Notes: generated by a model not told the origin, from the sequence alone. A DNA stretch of 64,000 nt from DTU015 sp012837895 (GCA_050952085.1 JBMNKH010000007.1:100789-164788); one strand, 5' to 3'. Numbered from the stretch's first letter, positions 1 to 9,271 are shown. A program made the numbers and translations.

Positions 1-368
1 TGGTGGAGTTCAAGAGCTTCCTGGATTTGCATACCCACGGTCCTCAGCGGGTTTAGAGCAGTCATCGGATCTTGGAAGACCATGGCGATTTTCTTGCCCC
101 GGATGGTCAGCCATTCGCGTTCGGTGGTAAACTTGGCAATATCTCTGCCTTCAAAAAGTATCGAACCTGAATCTGCCCACCCGTTGGCGTCCAGCATTCC
201 AATCCACGTCTTGGTGAAAACGCTCTTCCCAGAACCCGATTCGCCTACAATTGCCACAGTTTCTGCCGGGTATAGGTCCAAAGAAGCTTCTCTTATGGCC
301 GTCAAAATCTGTCCGCGTAGGCTGAACTTGACGACCAGGTCTCTTACTGAAAGGATTGGTTCAGTCAA
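1..368 (-). CDS. oppD: Oligopeptide ABC transporter ATPase OppD, N-terminal part (runs off the window)
   Basis: Nucleotide-binding subunit that would power peptide import through the OppBC channel encoded just upstream. About 122 residues are visible, with the Walker A motif GESGSGKS near residue 40 and the Q-loop segment VFQDPMTALNP near residue 105; the signature and Walker B motifs lie beyond position 1. I chose the TTG at 368-366 because a GGAGG sits at 383-379. That site overlaps the oppC stop codon, so the two genes are translationally close. Last visible gene of the oppA-oppB-oppC-oppD operon. OppD rather than OppF is inferred from order and from similarity to the OppD-type N-terminus. 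Confidence 0.9.
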   Translation of the reverse strand, partial: MTEPILSVRDLVVKFSLRGQILTAIREASLDLYPAETVAIVGESGSGKSVFTKTWIGMLDANGWADSGSILFEGRDIAKFTTEREWLTIRGKKIAMVFQDPMTALNPLRTVGMQIQEALELH

Positions 369-380
369 TTGCTCCGCCTC

Positions 381-1349
381 CTAGTAGTGGTTCCTGGGAT
401 CTGAAGCGTCAGCAAACGCATTTCCCAGTACGTAGAATGATATCGTTATTACAGAAAGCACTACTGCCGGGAAAACCAGCTGATACCTGAGCGCAGGTGC
501 CATCATTACCTGGCGCCCTTCGTTCAGCAGATTTCCCAGTGAAGGGGTGTCTATCGGCAGACCCAATCCGATATATGTCAGGAACACTTCCCAACCGATG
601 GTTCCGGGAATTGACAACGCTATGCGCATTACGATCACCGACACCAGATAGGGCAGAAGGTTTTTCGTGATGATCCGGGACGTTGGGGTGCCCAGACACC
701 GTGAAGCCAAGTTGTACTCACGGTCCCTGATAATCACTATCTGGTTGCGCACAAACCGGGCCATCCCAAGCCATCCTGTGGCGCACATGGCGATTACCAT
801 AGTTCTGAAACTGGGTCTCAATATGTAGGCGAGCAACATGAGCAGAATCGTTGTGGGTACGTTGTTTATCACGTTATACGCTTCTGTCATGAAGGCATCG
901 ATCTGTCTTACATAACCCCATACTGCTCCGATGAAGATCCCAAAACCCACTTCCCATATCCCGACAATGATAGCTATGAGCAACGATGTCCTTGTGCCGC
1001 TCCAAATCCGGGCCCAAAGGTCCTGGCCGATCACGTTAGTGCCGAACCAGTATTCGTTACTGGGCTTTTGGTTCCTGAGAGGGTGGCCGGTTGCCGGATC
1101 TACATGGATCTTAGTGGGGGATTTCTGATTTGGCAGGTAAGGCTGGATTGTAGTGAACAAAATCAAAGATGCCATCAGCGCCAGCAAGAATATGGCTGTC
1201 TTGTTCTTAAGGAAAATTTTGAGCGTAGAACCCCAATAAGAGTAGTCCGAATATCCAACCCTTTCTGCTGCCTCAGGGTCATATTCGGCAAAGGTAAACA
1301 GGGCTTCGTCTTCGATTGCTTGAATAACTTGTTGTTCCTTCTGTGACAT
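381..1349 (-). CDS. oppC: Oligopeptide ABC transporter permease OppC
   Basis: Inner-membrane permease of the Opp importer, 322 residues, usual length for the family. A cytoplasmic N-terminus of about 50 residues precedes the first membrane segment (TAIFLLALMASLILF). The periplasmic-type motif GTNVIGQDLWARI, typical of OppC/DppC, follows near residue 105. The EAA-like loop lies near residue 215-240 (YNLASRCLGTPTSRI). The ATG follows the oppB stop codon directly (TAA then ATG), so the genes are translationally coupled; the Shine-Dalgarno GAGAGGGGG is inside the end of oppB. Confidence 0.93.
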   Translation of the reverse strand: MSQKEQQVIQAIEDEALFTFAEYDPEAAERVGYSDYSYWGSTLKIFLKNKTAIFLLALMASLILFTTIQPYLPNQKSPTKIHVDPATGHPLRNQKPSNEYWFGTNVIGQDLWARIWSGTRTSLLIAIIVGIWEVGFGIFIGAVWGYVRQIDAFMTEAYNVINNVPTTILLMLLAYILRPSFRTMVIAMCATGWLGMARFVRNQIVIIRDREYNLASRCLGTPTSRIITKNLLPYLVSVIVMRIALSIPGTIGWEVFLTYIGLGLPIDTPSLGNLLNEGRQVMMAPALRYQLVFPAVVLSVITISFYVLGNAFADASDPRNHY

Positions 1350-2309
1350 TTACCTGGCCCCCTCTCTCTTCTCAAGCCTGATGCGGGGATCAAAGATGGC
1401 CATCAATATGTCTCCCAGGAAAAGGCCCCAAATCCCCAGGGTCGAATATATCAGGACCAGGGCTTGTACCATTACGTTATCTTGCCTTTGAATCACGTCC
1501 ACCAAGAGTCCGCCCATCCCGGGTATTGAGTACAATGATTCGATATAGATGGAACCGGAGATGGTTAGCAGTACTGAAGCGGGCAGGTATTGAGCCATTG
1601 GTACAAAAGCATTCCGCATTACGTGCTTAACCATGATCTGCTTATCTGACATTCCCTTTGCCCTGGCAAGACGGATATAGTCCTGATTGAGTTGGTCAAC
1701 CATGTAACGTCTCATCCATAACGCGTAACCGGCGATACCACCAAGGGACATGGAGATAAGCGGCAAGATCCAGCTGCGAGGGTCATGCCGGTTGAACAGC
1801 ATAGGGAAGATTGATCTGCCACGGAACTTCAAGCCTGTAATGTACAGCTGGATGAATAGCAGGTAAACCGCTGCCGGGACTGCGTTGATGAATACCACAT
1901 AACTTGACCAGACCTTGTCCCAGAACCTGCCTTTGTTGCGCGCCATATGGATTCCCATAGTAAGACCGAAAAACAGGGACACGCAAATGGCAGCCAAGCC
2001 AAAGGCAGCAGAAAACGGGATCTTGAGTTTTATGATATCAATCACGGGCACATCCGGCCGGTAGATGATAGACTTACCCAGGTCACCCTTGAGAAGCGAA
2101 GAGTAGAAGTTTCTTAATTGAATGTACCACGGGTCCAGCAAGCCGAACTTGCGGAGTATATTCTCACGTTGCTCCGGGGTTAACTTATCGTAACCGTCGC
2201 CGAAGTAGCCTTCTTCGGGTAGGAGTCTCATCAGGAGAAAAACAAGCGTGATAACTATGAAAACTGTCACCAGTGACTGTAATAGCCTTTTGATACTGTA
2301 CTTTAGCAT
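1350..2309 (-). CDS. oppB: Oligopeptide ABC transporter permease OppB
   Basis: Inner-membrane permease partner of OppC, 319 residues. The N-terminus IKRLLQSLVTVFIVITLVF is the usual first helix of OppB/DppB proteins. The EAA loop is seen as YIRLARAKGMSDKQIMVKH near residue 225. The C-terminal part has the family pattern ESLYSIPGMGGLLVDVIQRQD. It lies 172 bp after oppA, with two stem-loops in the gap, and abuts oppC. Function in peptide uptake is inferred from family and operon; substrate range is unknown. Confidence 0.93.
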   Translation of the reverse strand: MLKYSIKRLLQSLVTVFIVITLVFLLMRLLPEEGYFGDGYDKLTPEQRENILRKFGLLDPWYIQLRNFYSSLLKGDLGKSIIYRPDVPVIDIIKLKIPFSAAFGLAAICVSLFFGLTMGIHMARNKGRFWDKVWSSYVVFINAVPAAVYLLFIQLYITGLKFRGRSIFPMLFNRHDPRSWILPLISMSLGGIAGYALWMRRYMVDQLNQDYIRLARAKGMSDKQIMVKHVMRNAFVPMAQYLPASVLLTISGSIYIESLYSIPGMGGLLVDVIQRQDNVMVQALVLIYSTLGIWGLFLGDILMAIFDPRIRLEKREGAR

Positions 2310-2393
2310 TATTGAATACCCTCTCCCACGCGGCTTATCCTTTCAAGTCAGTTGTTCTGTAGACCCTGTAATAATCTTGTGTGAGGGGCCGAA

Positions 2394-2433
2394 GCCGGAA
2401 GAAAAGACCTGTGCGGGAGCCTCTTCTTCCGGC
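2394..2433 (-). terminator. Stem-loop between oppA and oppB
   Basis: On the minus strand GCCGGAAGAA pairs perfectly with TTCTTCCGGC, and two further pairs are possible, around a loop of about 16 nt. No T-run follows. This fits an intercistronic hairpin that protects the oppA message or partly terminates, giving more binding protein than permease, rather than a full terminator. Confidence 0.6.
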
Positions 2434-2446
2434 GTTCCGGTTTACA

Positions 2447-2467
2447 GGCCGGGGACTTAACCCGGCC
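2447..2467 (-). terminator. Second small GC-rich stem-loop after oppA
   Basis: GGCCGGG at 2447-2453 pairs with CCCGGCC at 2461-2467 around a 7-nt loop, 15 bp after the oppA stop codon. It lies next to the larger hairpin at 2394-2433, and the pair probably acts together on the oppA 3' end. No T-run. Confidence 0.45.
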
Positions 2468-2481
2468 TTAAGTTCACAAGA

Positions 2482-4359
2482 TTACCTGCCTGCCGCAGCT
2501 TCTGCTTCAAGCGCAGCAGCCCGGTCCTTCTCCCATTTCTCGCGTGCAGCCTTGTACTCTTCCATGCCCATCGGTTCTTCCATCACGATTTGTCCCTTGT
2601 ACTGGAGTGATGAAACGCCGAAGGGTGCATAGGGCGAAGCAAACGGTTCCAGCTTCGTGGCAACGTAGCCACCGCCACCTACACGGAAGGGGATGACCCA
2701 TGCTTCCTCGATAACATATGCTTCAGCCGCAGCGAACAGTTCGAGACGCCTTTCTATATCTAGCACTTCAGCTTTTGCATCGTCAACCATCTTCTGGTAC
2801 ACAGTCCTGCCGTCTTCCAGGAGATATGCCGGATCGGTAGCTTTTTCCGGCCAGTTGTAGGTTCCATCGGGATAGAAGGGCTCTGTATAAGTCTCAGGGT
2901 CGGCATAGTCAGGACCCCAGTTGCAGTTCTGGAGAGCGTAGTTACCGGCCCTACGTGTCGCATTAAGGAAGCCTGTTGGCGGGAATCCTACCGGAATGAT
3001 GTCGATGAAGTCCTCGCCCAAGAGGCCTTCCAGCTGTTGCTCGACAACCTGTGACTCGTTGGCCCACTGGGTTCCTGATGTGTTGTAAGGCATCATGACC
3101 TTAATCGGGAAGGTACACTTGCCTTCAAGTTCTTCTCTAGCCTTGTCGCGATACTCAAGGGCAAGATCAGGATCGAAGCTGTCACTGGCGGTCCACTTAG
3201 CCAGGTCGCCTATCATGGTGTAGTCCTTACCGCCGGCAGCTACGAAGTTCTTTGGAGTAATGGTGTTGTTGAGCATTCTTTCGGGCTCGTAAGGATCAAG
3301 TGTCAACAGAGCCGAGACCCTGTCAAGTCCGTGGAAAATAGCTTTTCTGAAGTTCTTGTTGTTGACAGCTATCTTCCAGTTTTCAGGCTCGTATTCGTCT
3401 GGGAAGTTCGGGTCAAAGTTGAATGTGTACCAGTAGGAGTAGAAGCTTGTTTCGGCCGGGCGTACCATCTTGGATTTTTCCGGATCGTTCATCCACTCGT
3501 CCAAGGATGCAGTGGGGATGGTTGCACCGGTGATCTCGCCTCTGAGGAACATCTCAGGTGCCAGGGTAGCAGCTTCCTTGTTGTACCTGGACACAATCTT
3601 CTTGATGTGGATGTTGTCAGCATCCCAGTAATTCTCGTTCTTCTCGTAAATCCGCTCATCCTGGTGGCGCCATTCAGAGAGGATGTATGCACCGCAGTAG
3701 AGGATCTTTGTGTGATCGGTTCCGAACTGGTCGCCCACTTCTTCCAGGAAGTCACCGTTAGCTGGCATGAAGGGGCAGTAAGTGAGCATGCTCAAGAAAT
3801 AGGGAACCGGGTGTTTCAACGTGTATTCCAATGTATAGTCGTCTACTGCTTTTACGCCTACTTGCTCGAAGTCATCGATTTCGCCGAGGTAATACTCTTC
3901 GGCGTTCTTGACCACGCTGTAAAAGATGTTTGCAGTTGCAGACGCATTGTCAGGATTCAAGAGGTACCTGGCAGCGTCCATCCAGTCCTGAGCGGTAACG
4001 TCGGCGTATTCTTCACCTTGATAGGTGTACCACTTCACGCCTTCTCTGATCTTGAAGGTCCACACGAGACCGTCATCAGAGACTTCCCACGATTCCGCCA
4101 ATGCGGGTCTGACGATGCCGAGATGGTCGTATTCGACGAGACAGTCTACTACGTTGGCTGCGACGGAAAACTCTGCGGTTGTGGAAGTGACTAAGTAGTT
4201 AATGGTTGTGATCTCGCCTGAATAGACGCTGTAGACGTCGCCTGACTCCCTTAGTTTGGACTCAGGTGGCGTGTCCGTTTCTTCAGCCGTTGGGGTGCAT
4301 CCGGCCAGCAAAACCACGGCCATCAGCAAAACTGGTATCACTCTCTTTAACACTTTCAT
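2482..4359 (-). CDS. oppA: Oligopeptide-binding lipoprotein OppA-like (SBP family 5)
   Basis: Extracellular substrate receptor for the Opp importer, about 625 residues. The lipoprotein signal is clear: MKVLKRVIPVLLMAVVLLAG then Cys21. An acidic linker follows, then the family 5 fold with segments such as ALAESWEVSDDGLVWTFKIR and the C-terminal WGPDYADPETY, which matches the OppA ligand-cleft region. I prefer the ATG at 4359 (or the TTG just before it) because AGGAAGG lies about 11 nt upstream; the GTG at 4371 overlaps that site. First gene of the operon. Peptide as substrate is inferred from family. Confidence 0.9.
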   Translation of the reverse strand: MKVLKRVIPVLLMAVVLLAGCTPTAEETDTPPESKLRESGDVYSVYSGEITTINYLVTSTTAEFSVAANVVDCLVEYDHLGIVRPALAESWEVSDDGLVWTFKIREGVKWYTYQGEEYADVTAQDWMDAARYLLNPDNASATANIFYSVVKNAEEYYLGEIDDFEQVGVKAVDDYTLEYTLKHPVPYFLSMLTYCPFMPANGDFLEEVGDQFGTDHTKILYCGAYILSEWRHQDERIYEKNENYWDADNIHIKKIVSRYNKEAATLAPEMFLRGEITGATIPTASLDEWMNDPEKSKMVRPAETSFYSYWYTFNFDPNFPDEYEPENWKIAVNNKNFRKAIFHGLDRVSALLTLDPYEPERMLNNTITPKNFVAAGGKDYTMIGDLAKWTASDSFDPDLALEYRDKAREELEGKCTFPIKVMMPYNTSGTQWANESQVVEQQLEGLLGEDFIDIIPVGFPPTGFLNATRRAGNYALQNCNWGPDYADPETYTEPFYPDGTYNWPEKATDPAYLLEDGRTVYQKMVDDAKAEVLDIERRLELFAAAEAYVIEEAWVIPFRVGGGGYVATKLEPFASPYAPFGVSSLQYKGQIVMEEPMGMEEYKAAREKWEKDRAAALEAEAAAGR

Positions 4360-4371
4360 CAAGATAGACAC

Positions 4372-4877
4372 CTTCCTCAGGAAAATTCTGTGGAGAAAAC
4401 TAGCGTAGATTTCAATACAAGTAACTCAGGAGCACCTGCTAGGAAGGCTGGTTTGTGACGTGATGCGTCTTGACTGGGGTGTTTGCTTTAATCGATGCCG
4501 GATCGTGCTTGAGCGTTTTCTTGTTTGCCGAAGTCACCTCCTTCAAACGTCTTGTATCCCAACCAAGCTATTTGTGAACAAAGCTACGGCGATAGGTTCG
4601 CATAAAATGAATTATTACTCGTCCCTTTCTAACATTCTACGAATCCCCTAGAATTCCTCTTGCGTGAGCAGGATTTAGGTCAATTAACCAGCTAATTTTA
4701 GCATTGAATAGGCAAGAACCCGGCATTTCTGCAGACAGGCTGTGTACAAAGCCTCAGTCTGTGGCGTCCGCAGCAACCAAAACTCCTGTATGTAAGTGTA
4801 ATAGAGTAGATTTCTTGGTGGTTAGTGGTACAATAGATCTGATACGACAGTTGTAACTGGAGAGAGAGGAACCGCTT
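4372..4877. other. Noncoding divergent intergenic region (505 bp)
   Basis: This separates minus-strand oppA from the plus-strand exporter at 4878, so it should hold both promoters. I see a TACAAT at 4829-4834 as a possible -10 for the plus gene without a good -35, and a TTGACC on the minus strand near 4678-4683 without a good -10. An imperfect hairpin (CAGACAGGCT with AGCCTCAGTCTG) lies at 4732-4761. No convincing gene is present. Confidence 0.4.
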
Positions 4878-6212
4878 TTGGACTATTCACCTGAGACAAG
4901 CAGTGTATACGCTTCTTCCTTCCGGCAACCTTTAGCGGCGCTGCTCAAGTTTTACGTACCCTTGGCAGCTGCTTCAATGCTGATGATGTTAACCCATTCT
5001 GTTGTCAGCGGGGCTATGGCCAGGACATCCTATCCGACAGTTGCCCTTGCTGCCTATTCTGCATCGTACAGCATAGTAGCGGTATTGGAATCGCCTATTT
5101 ACGGCATGGGCCGGATGTGCCTTACCTTTACCCAGGGGAGGAAGTCTTTCCGGAAAGCGGGTCAGGTTACCTTTATGGTACTTGGTGTTCTGCTTCTTGT
5201 GCTTGCAGTTATCTGCTGGACTCCGGTGTCCGGGCCGGTTTTCAAGGGCATGCTGGGTGTATCAGAAGAAGTGTATAAAATGGCAGTGCCGTCTATGCGA
5301 GTGCTCATGCTGTGGCCCATATGGTCGGCTTTCAGGTCCGTATTCCAAGTTCCTATCGTTATCAAGAAGCAGACTGTTTGGCTTACGATCAACATGGTTG
5401 TCAGGGTAATTGTGATGTTCATAGCTGCCGCCATCCTTCCCGGATTGTGGCCTGTGGGGCCTGTGGGGGCATCTATCTTGATGTTGGGACTAGCTGCCGA
5501 GTCACTCCTCGCGTTGGTGGCATCAAGCAAGATTATCGGGCCGCTAGAGGAAGAAACGCCTGATAAGATAATCCCAAGATCAGCTGTTCTGCTAAAATTC
5601 GGCCTGCCTTTGGCAATCGCATCTTCAGTCCAGACATTGGGAAGGCCGATTATCACAGCCTCCCTGTCCAAGACTATCAATCCTGAAGTTGCCCTTGCTG
5701 GATATCAGGTTGCCACGAGTTTTTCCTTTATTTTTACGTCGCTTACCTACAACATCTACCAACTGGTGGTTGTATATGTGAAAGATAAGGATTCTTTCAA
5801 GCAGATCCGGACGTTTTCCGTGGTGTTGGGCACAATGGCTTTGGCTTGTTTGTGGATTAGCAGTGTACCGCAAATAGGGACATGGATTTTCGGTTCCATC
5901 ATAAAAGTTCCTCAAGAGGTTGTTCCCGAAGCCCTCAAGGCAGTGGCTTCTGTTGCGATGATGCCCTTTTTCGCCTCTTTGGCTGAGTGTTTCGGAGGCA
6001 TTCTTATGTTGAGCAGGCAAGCTGTTTGGGTTACAGTAGCGAAATCCGGGAATATGCTGGCAAGTTCGCTCTTGGTCATTACGCTTGCCCGGTTTTGTCC
6101 TGTCATGGGGGCAGCCATAGGGGCAATCAGTTTAGCTGCGGGGAGCGGTGTTGAGGCTCTGATCTGTTGGCTCATGGTGAGGCGCCTCCCTGTGTGCAGG
6201 CAATTACTCTAG
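4878..6212 (+). CDS. MATE/MOP-superfamily-like multidrug or lipid exporter
   Basis: Polytopic membrane protein of 444 residues with about 12 hydrophobic segments, the size and layout of MATE/MOP flippases. The first segment region PLAAASMLMMLTHSVVSGAMA and a second-half repeat (KFGLPLAIASSVQTLGRPI) suggest the two six-helix halves of this superfamily. Similarity to classical NorM is weak, so it may belong to a divergent branch (ANKH-like or MviN-like). TTG start with AGAGGA 7 nt upstream. It stands alone and converges on the SNF transporter gene. Substrate unknown. Confidence 0.7.
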   Translation: MDYSPETSSVYASSFRQPLAALLKFYVPLAAASMLMMLTHSVVSGAMARTSYPTVALAAYSASYSIVAVLESPIYGMGRMCLTFTQGRKSFRKAGQVTFMVLGVLLLVLAVICWTPVSGPVFKGMLGVSEEVYKMAVPSMRVLMLWPIWSAFRSVFQVPIVIKKQTVWLTINMVVRVIVMFIAAAILPGLWPVGPVGASILMLGLAAESLLALVASSKIIGPLEEETPDKIIPRSAVLLKFGLPLAIASSVQTLGRPIITASLSKTINPEVALAGYQVATSFSFIFTSLTYNIYQLVVVYVKDKDSFKQIRTFSVVLGTMALACLWISSVPQIGTWIFGSIIKVPQEVVPEALKAVASVAMMPFFASLAECFGGILMLSRQAVWVTVAKSGNMLASSLLVITLARFCPVMGAAIGAISLAAGSGVEALICWLMVRRLPVCRQLL

Positions 6213-6224
6213 AGAAATAAAGAA

Positions 6225-6263
6225 GGGTTGCCCGGCCCGGCTAAGTAACCAGGCAGGCAACCC
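6225..6263 (-). terminator. Terminator between converging genes
   Basis: GGGTTGCC at 6225-6232 pairs with GGCAACCC at 6256-6263. On the minus strand the stem is followed by TTCTTTATTTC, so it best serves the SNF transporter gene; it may also stop the plus-strand exporter transcript. Confidence 0.55.
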
Positions 6264-6292
6264 GTACGGTCCGCCAGTTTCTATACCCTCCG

Positions 6293-7684
6293 CTAGAACA
6301 GGTTCAGCCCTGAAAGAAGGATTATGAGTACCAACGGGGGAGTGACATATTTGACCACCAAGTAGAACGCACGGATGATCCCTTGATTGTCAAGATTTCC
6401 ATTGTTTGTGAGCCAGGTTTTCAGCTTATCCCACTTCAAGACCCATCCAGCGAACAGGCACAAGAACAGGCCTCCCACAGGCAGGAGTATGTTTGACGTG
6501 AGATAGTCCCACAAGTCGAAGAACGTGCCTATTCCTGGGAACACAACATCTGCAAGCAAGCTGTTGGAGAGCGCTGCTGTTGAGCCTACTACCGCCAGTC
6601 CTATCAACACTGCCACGGTAGCTTTTTTCCGGTCCCAGTTCAACGTACCTGCCAGGTACGCAACAGGAACCTCGAACAATGACAACATGGCACCGGTTGC
6701 AGCTATAGCAGTCAACACGAAAAAGAGAATCATGAATATCTGGCCAAACGGCATGGAACTAAATACTGCCGGGATCGTTATGAAGAGCAGGGAAGGGCCT
6801 GATTCCGGCTGGAATCCAAATGCAAAAACGGCAGGGAAGACTGCCAGGCCCGCAAGAGCTGAAACGAGAACGTCTGAGAGCATGACTCTTGTTGCTGTTG
6901 CAGGGATGTCTTGGTCATCTAAGAAATAGCTTCCGTAGGTGATCATTGTACCCATCCCCACTGACAGTTTGAAGAAGGAGAGCCCTAGTGCGGTAAGCAC
7001 GGTGGCACCTGTGACTTTTGAGAAGTCCGGCTTCAGGAGGAATTCCAACCCTTGTGCTGCGCCGGGTAGAGTGACGCTCCTAATGACCACAATAATCAGG
7101 ATCGCGAAAAGCGCCGGCATAAGCCGCTTGGTCATACGCTCAATACCTTTGGATACGCCGAGTGCTATGATGAACGCTATGAACGCAAGTACGATCCATT
7201 GCCATACCAGTGATTGAACAGGGCTTGTAACAAGCTCTGCAAAAGCTGCCTCAGTTACTGCAGGGTCAGTTGACAAAACGGCGCCTTGAATAGCTTTAAC
7301 GATATACGCAAATACCCAGGCCGCCACTTCAGTGTAGAAAGCCATTATAAGGAATGACGCAAGTATACCCGAGGCCCCTATCAACCACCATGATTTCCCA
7401 GGTGCCAACTTCTTAAGGCTTGCTATGGCATCTCCTCTTGCTGTGCGGCCGATAACATGTTCTGTAATCATAACCGGAAGGCCGACTACCAATGTGCAGA
7501 GTAAGTAGACTATTATGAATGCTGCTCCTCCGTTAGCTCCTGCCAGGTACGGGAACTTCCAGATGTTACCCAAGCCCACTGCTGACCCAAGAGTCGCAGT
7601 GATAACGCCGAGTCTCGTTGTGAAAACGTCCCGCGATACTGTGCCATGATGCGGCACAGATTCTGCTCTATCAGCTGTAGCCAT
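6293..7684 (-). CDS. Sodium-dependent SNF-family (neurotransmitter:sodium symporter) amino acid transporter
   Basis: Na+-coupled symporter of 463 residues in the LeuT/SNF family, likely importing an amino acid. The N-terminal signature is plain: TRLGVITATLGSAVGLGNIWKFPY, with the helix 1 unwound region (SAVGLGNIWKFPY) that binds Na+ and substrate. Eleven to twelve hydrophobic segments follow, the usual bacterial SNF arrangement. ATG at 7684 has AAAGGAG about 12 nt upstream. It is preceded by a strong promoter (8010-8038) and a leader of more than 300 nt, so regulation by the leader RNA is likely. The actual substrate cannot be read from sequence. Confidence 0.9.
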   Translation of the reverse strand: MATADRAESVPHHGTVSRDVFTTRLGVITATLGSAVGLGNIWKFPYLAGANGGAAFIIVYLLCTLVVGLPVMITEHVIGRTARGDAIASLKKLAPGKSWWLIGASGILASFLIMAFYTEVAAWVFAYIVKAIQGAVLSTDPAVTEAAFAELVTSPVQSLVWQWIVLAFIAFIIALGVSKGIERMTKRLMPALFAILIIVVIRSVTLPGAAQGLEFLLKPDFSKVTGATVLTALGLSFFKLSVGMGTMITYGSYFLDDQDIPATATRVMLSDVLVSALAGLAVFPAVFAFGFQPESGPSLLFITIPAVFSSMPFGQIFMILFFVLTAIAATGAMLSLFEVPVAYLAGTLNWDRKKATVAVLIGLAVVGSTAALSNSLLADVVFPGIGTFFDLWDYLTSNILLPVGGLFLCLFAGWVLKWDKLKTWLTNNGNLDNQGIIRAFYLVVKYVTPPLVLIILLSGLNLF

Positions 7685-7689
7685 GACGT

Positions 7690-8003
7690 CATGATTCTCC
7701 TTTCATCAAGTGATAGGTTGCTTGTGTCTATTGAGAAGACCCGTGGGCAGTTCCAAAGTACTTCTCAAGGAACTTGCCGCACGGGTCTTTTCTACCCACG
7801 GTGTACTTCGCATTTGACCTGCAAAGCTGTATCGCTCGGACCAGTCCGTTGTACCGGTTTGCCTCTGCCCGCCTTTTGCCTGACTTATTATCTCTATAGG
7901 AAGCAGAACCGCCCAAGATGCAGGCAGCCAGTACCGGAATCAACGCGGAACCCTAAGATACTCTTCCCTGAAACTTACGACAACAAGCAACTTCTGAATA
8001 TTG
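7690..8003 (-). promoter_or_regulatory. Long structured 5' leader of the SNF transporter gene (candidate cis-regulatory RNA)
   Basis: Transcription from the promoter at 8010-8038 would give a leader of about 315 nt. A strong hairpin lies at about 7734-7792: AAGACCCGTG pairs with CACGGGTCTT, continued by GGAAC/GTTCC inside. It could terminate, although the following T-run is weak (TTCTC). The upstream CCGT...GGGT (about 7795-7801) can pair instead with ACCC...GCGG, which is part of the terminator stem, so two exclusive folds exist, as in attenuators. A further 8-bp helix is CTGCCTGC with GCGGGCAG. I could not match it to T-box, glycine, lysine or another known class. Confidence 0.45.
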
Positions 8004-8314
8004 TCGACTATTATACTCATACTAGCAAGAATATGCAACAGCCGATTGAACGTTTCTACCGGCCAGTGATATTGTGACCCTATTTCCGCACCTTCGCCAA
8101 GCCTCAGGGTCATGGGTACTACTACCACCCCTGCGAGCACTATCACTCCTATGAACGCGGTGATCTCAAACCGCACTTGAAGTTGTAAGCATCTTCCGGG
8201 CAAGCTGGGACACCCTTGCAGGACCGGTTTGAGCAATAGGCCTGAGCACAAGAGTGTAGCTGTGACTAACTTCCGGGTTGCGTCTTGTCCTAAAATATGA
8301 GATACAACTAACAT
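7940..8314 (-). CDS. Possible small membrane protein (doubtful)
   Basis: An open frame of up to 124 residues with one clear hydrophobic stretch (ITAFIGVIVLAGVVVVP) in an otherwise gene-free gap. No convincing Shine-Dalgarno precedes any start, and the strong promoter at 8010-8038 lies inside it. The remaining sequence resembles nothing I recognise. It may be chance. Confidence 0.2.
   Translation of the reverse strand: MLVVSHILGQDATRKLVTATLLCSGLLLKPVLQGCPSLPGRCLQLQVRFEITAFIGVIVLAGVVVVPMTLRLGEGAEIGSQYHWPVETFNRLLHILASMSIIVDNIQKLLVVVSFREEYLRVPR
8010..8038 (-). promoter_or_regulatory. Strong sigma-A type promoter of the SNF transporter leader
   Basis: On the minus strand TTGCAT (8038-8033), a 17-nt spacer and a perfect TATAAT (8015-8010). 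It points into the leader of the transporter gene at 7684. Confidence 0.75.
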
Positions 8315-8443
8315 ATTGATGTATATTGAGAATCGGGATGGGATTGGCAGGGTGTCCGTTGCCCACGAGTTTGGATTCTGAAGTTACCTGGCACCATGCT
8401 TGCACATATTTGCGGCGACATAACATGATCGGAGGGGATGCAA

Positions 8444-9208
8444 TTGGGCGTCACTCATGCGACCTTGGTAGGGATCCTGGCAGGAATTTTGGGCACAGGG
8501 GCAGGTGGCCTGTTGGTTCTCTTGATAGATTTCAGTGCAGGTGCTTGTCTTAGTTTCTTGCTGGCAGCTTCAGGGGGAATAATGATAAGCGTTTCACTTA
8601 TGGAACTTGTCCCTGAAGCTGTTGAGGTCGGAAGCCAAGGATGGGCAGCTTTGGGTTTGCTCCTTGGTGTTGTAATCTTGTTTGTCTTGGATATGTGGCT
8701 GCCCCACACCCACAGTTCTTTGGTTGTGCGGGGGAAATCCGGGGTGTACCACGGCGAAAGGGCTGCCAAGTTGAGATCAGCCGGGCTATTGATAGGATTG
8801 GGGATCGCGCTTCATAACTTGCCTGAGGGATTAGCTATCGGTGCTGCTTATGCCCACCAGCAATCTTTGGGTTTTGGAGTGGCGCTGATGATTGCCATTC
8901 ACAATATCCCTGAAGGAATGGCGATGGCAGTGCCATTGTAAGCAGGAGAGATGGGAGGAGGCAGCGTGGTCTTGTCCACTGTGCTGGCAGGCTTGCCAGT
9001 GGGGATAGGCGCCCTTCTGGGAGCTTGGATTGGCCAGGTGTCTCCGGCTGTCTTGTCAGTCTGCTTGGGCTTTGCCGCAGGAGCTATGATGTATGTGGTA
9101 AGCGACGAACTAATCCCTGAAGCTCACTTTTGCGCCCATGGGGAGTATCCTACAATTGGGTTAGTCGTTGGAGTGGTCTTAGGGATATTGCTGATCTTGA
9201 TCCTGTGA
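8444..9208 (+). pseudogene. ZIP-family divalent metal transporter interrupted by an in-frame TAA
   Basis: Both halves together encode a typical ZIP (ZupT-like) zinc/iron transporter. The first half ends with the two metal-site motifs HNLPEGLAIG and HNIPEGMAMAVPL. A TAA stop at 8939-8941 follows, and then the same frame continues AGEMGGGSVVLSTVLAGLPVG through to GAMMYVVSDELIPEAH, the usual ZIP C-terminus. Nothing else is missing: one codon change would restore a 254-residue protein. GGAGGGG at 8431-8437 favours the TTG at 8444 over the ATG at 8438, which touches that site. The second half has weak restart options (ATG 8951, GTG shortly after behind GGAGGAGG). It could be a real nonsense mutation, a two-part protein or a sequencing error. 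Confidence 0.8.
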
Positions 9209-9271
9209 TCACGTTAGAGGATCTGTTGGCCCGACTTGGGTATGAAAAGCAACTGTAAGGGAGGGACCCAT

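Noticed and set aside
3331..4194. 287-residue plus-strand open frame
   Set aside because: It is antisense to oppA, whose lipobox and family motifs are clear; composition effect only.
7940..7960. T-box-like word AGGGTTCCGCG in the SNF leader
   Set aside because: The conserved T-box core AGGGTGGNACCGCG is not complete and no terminator follows at the right distance.
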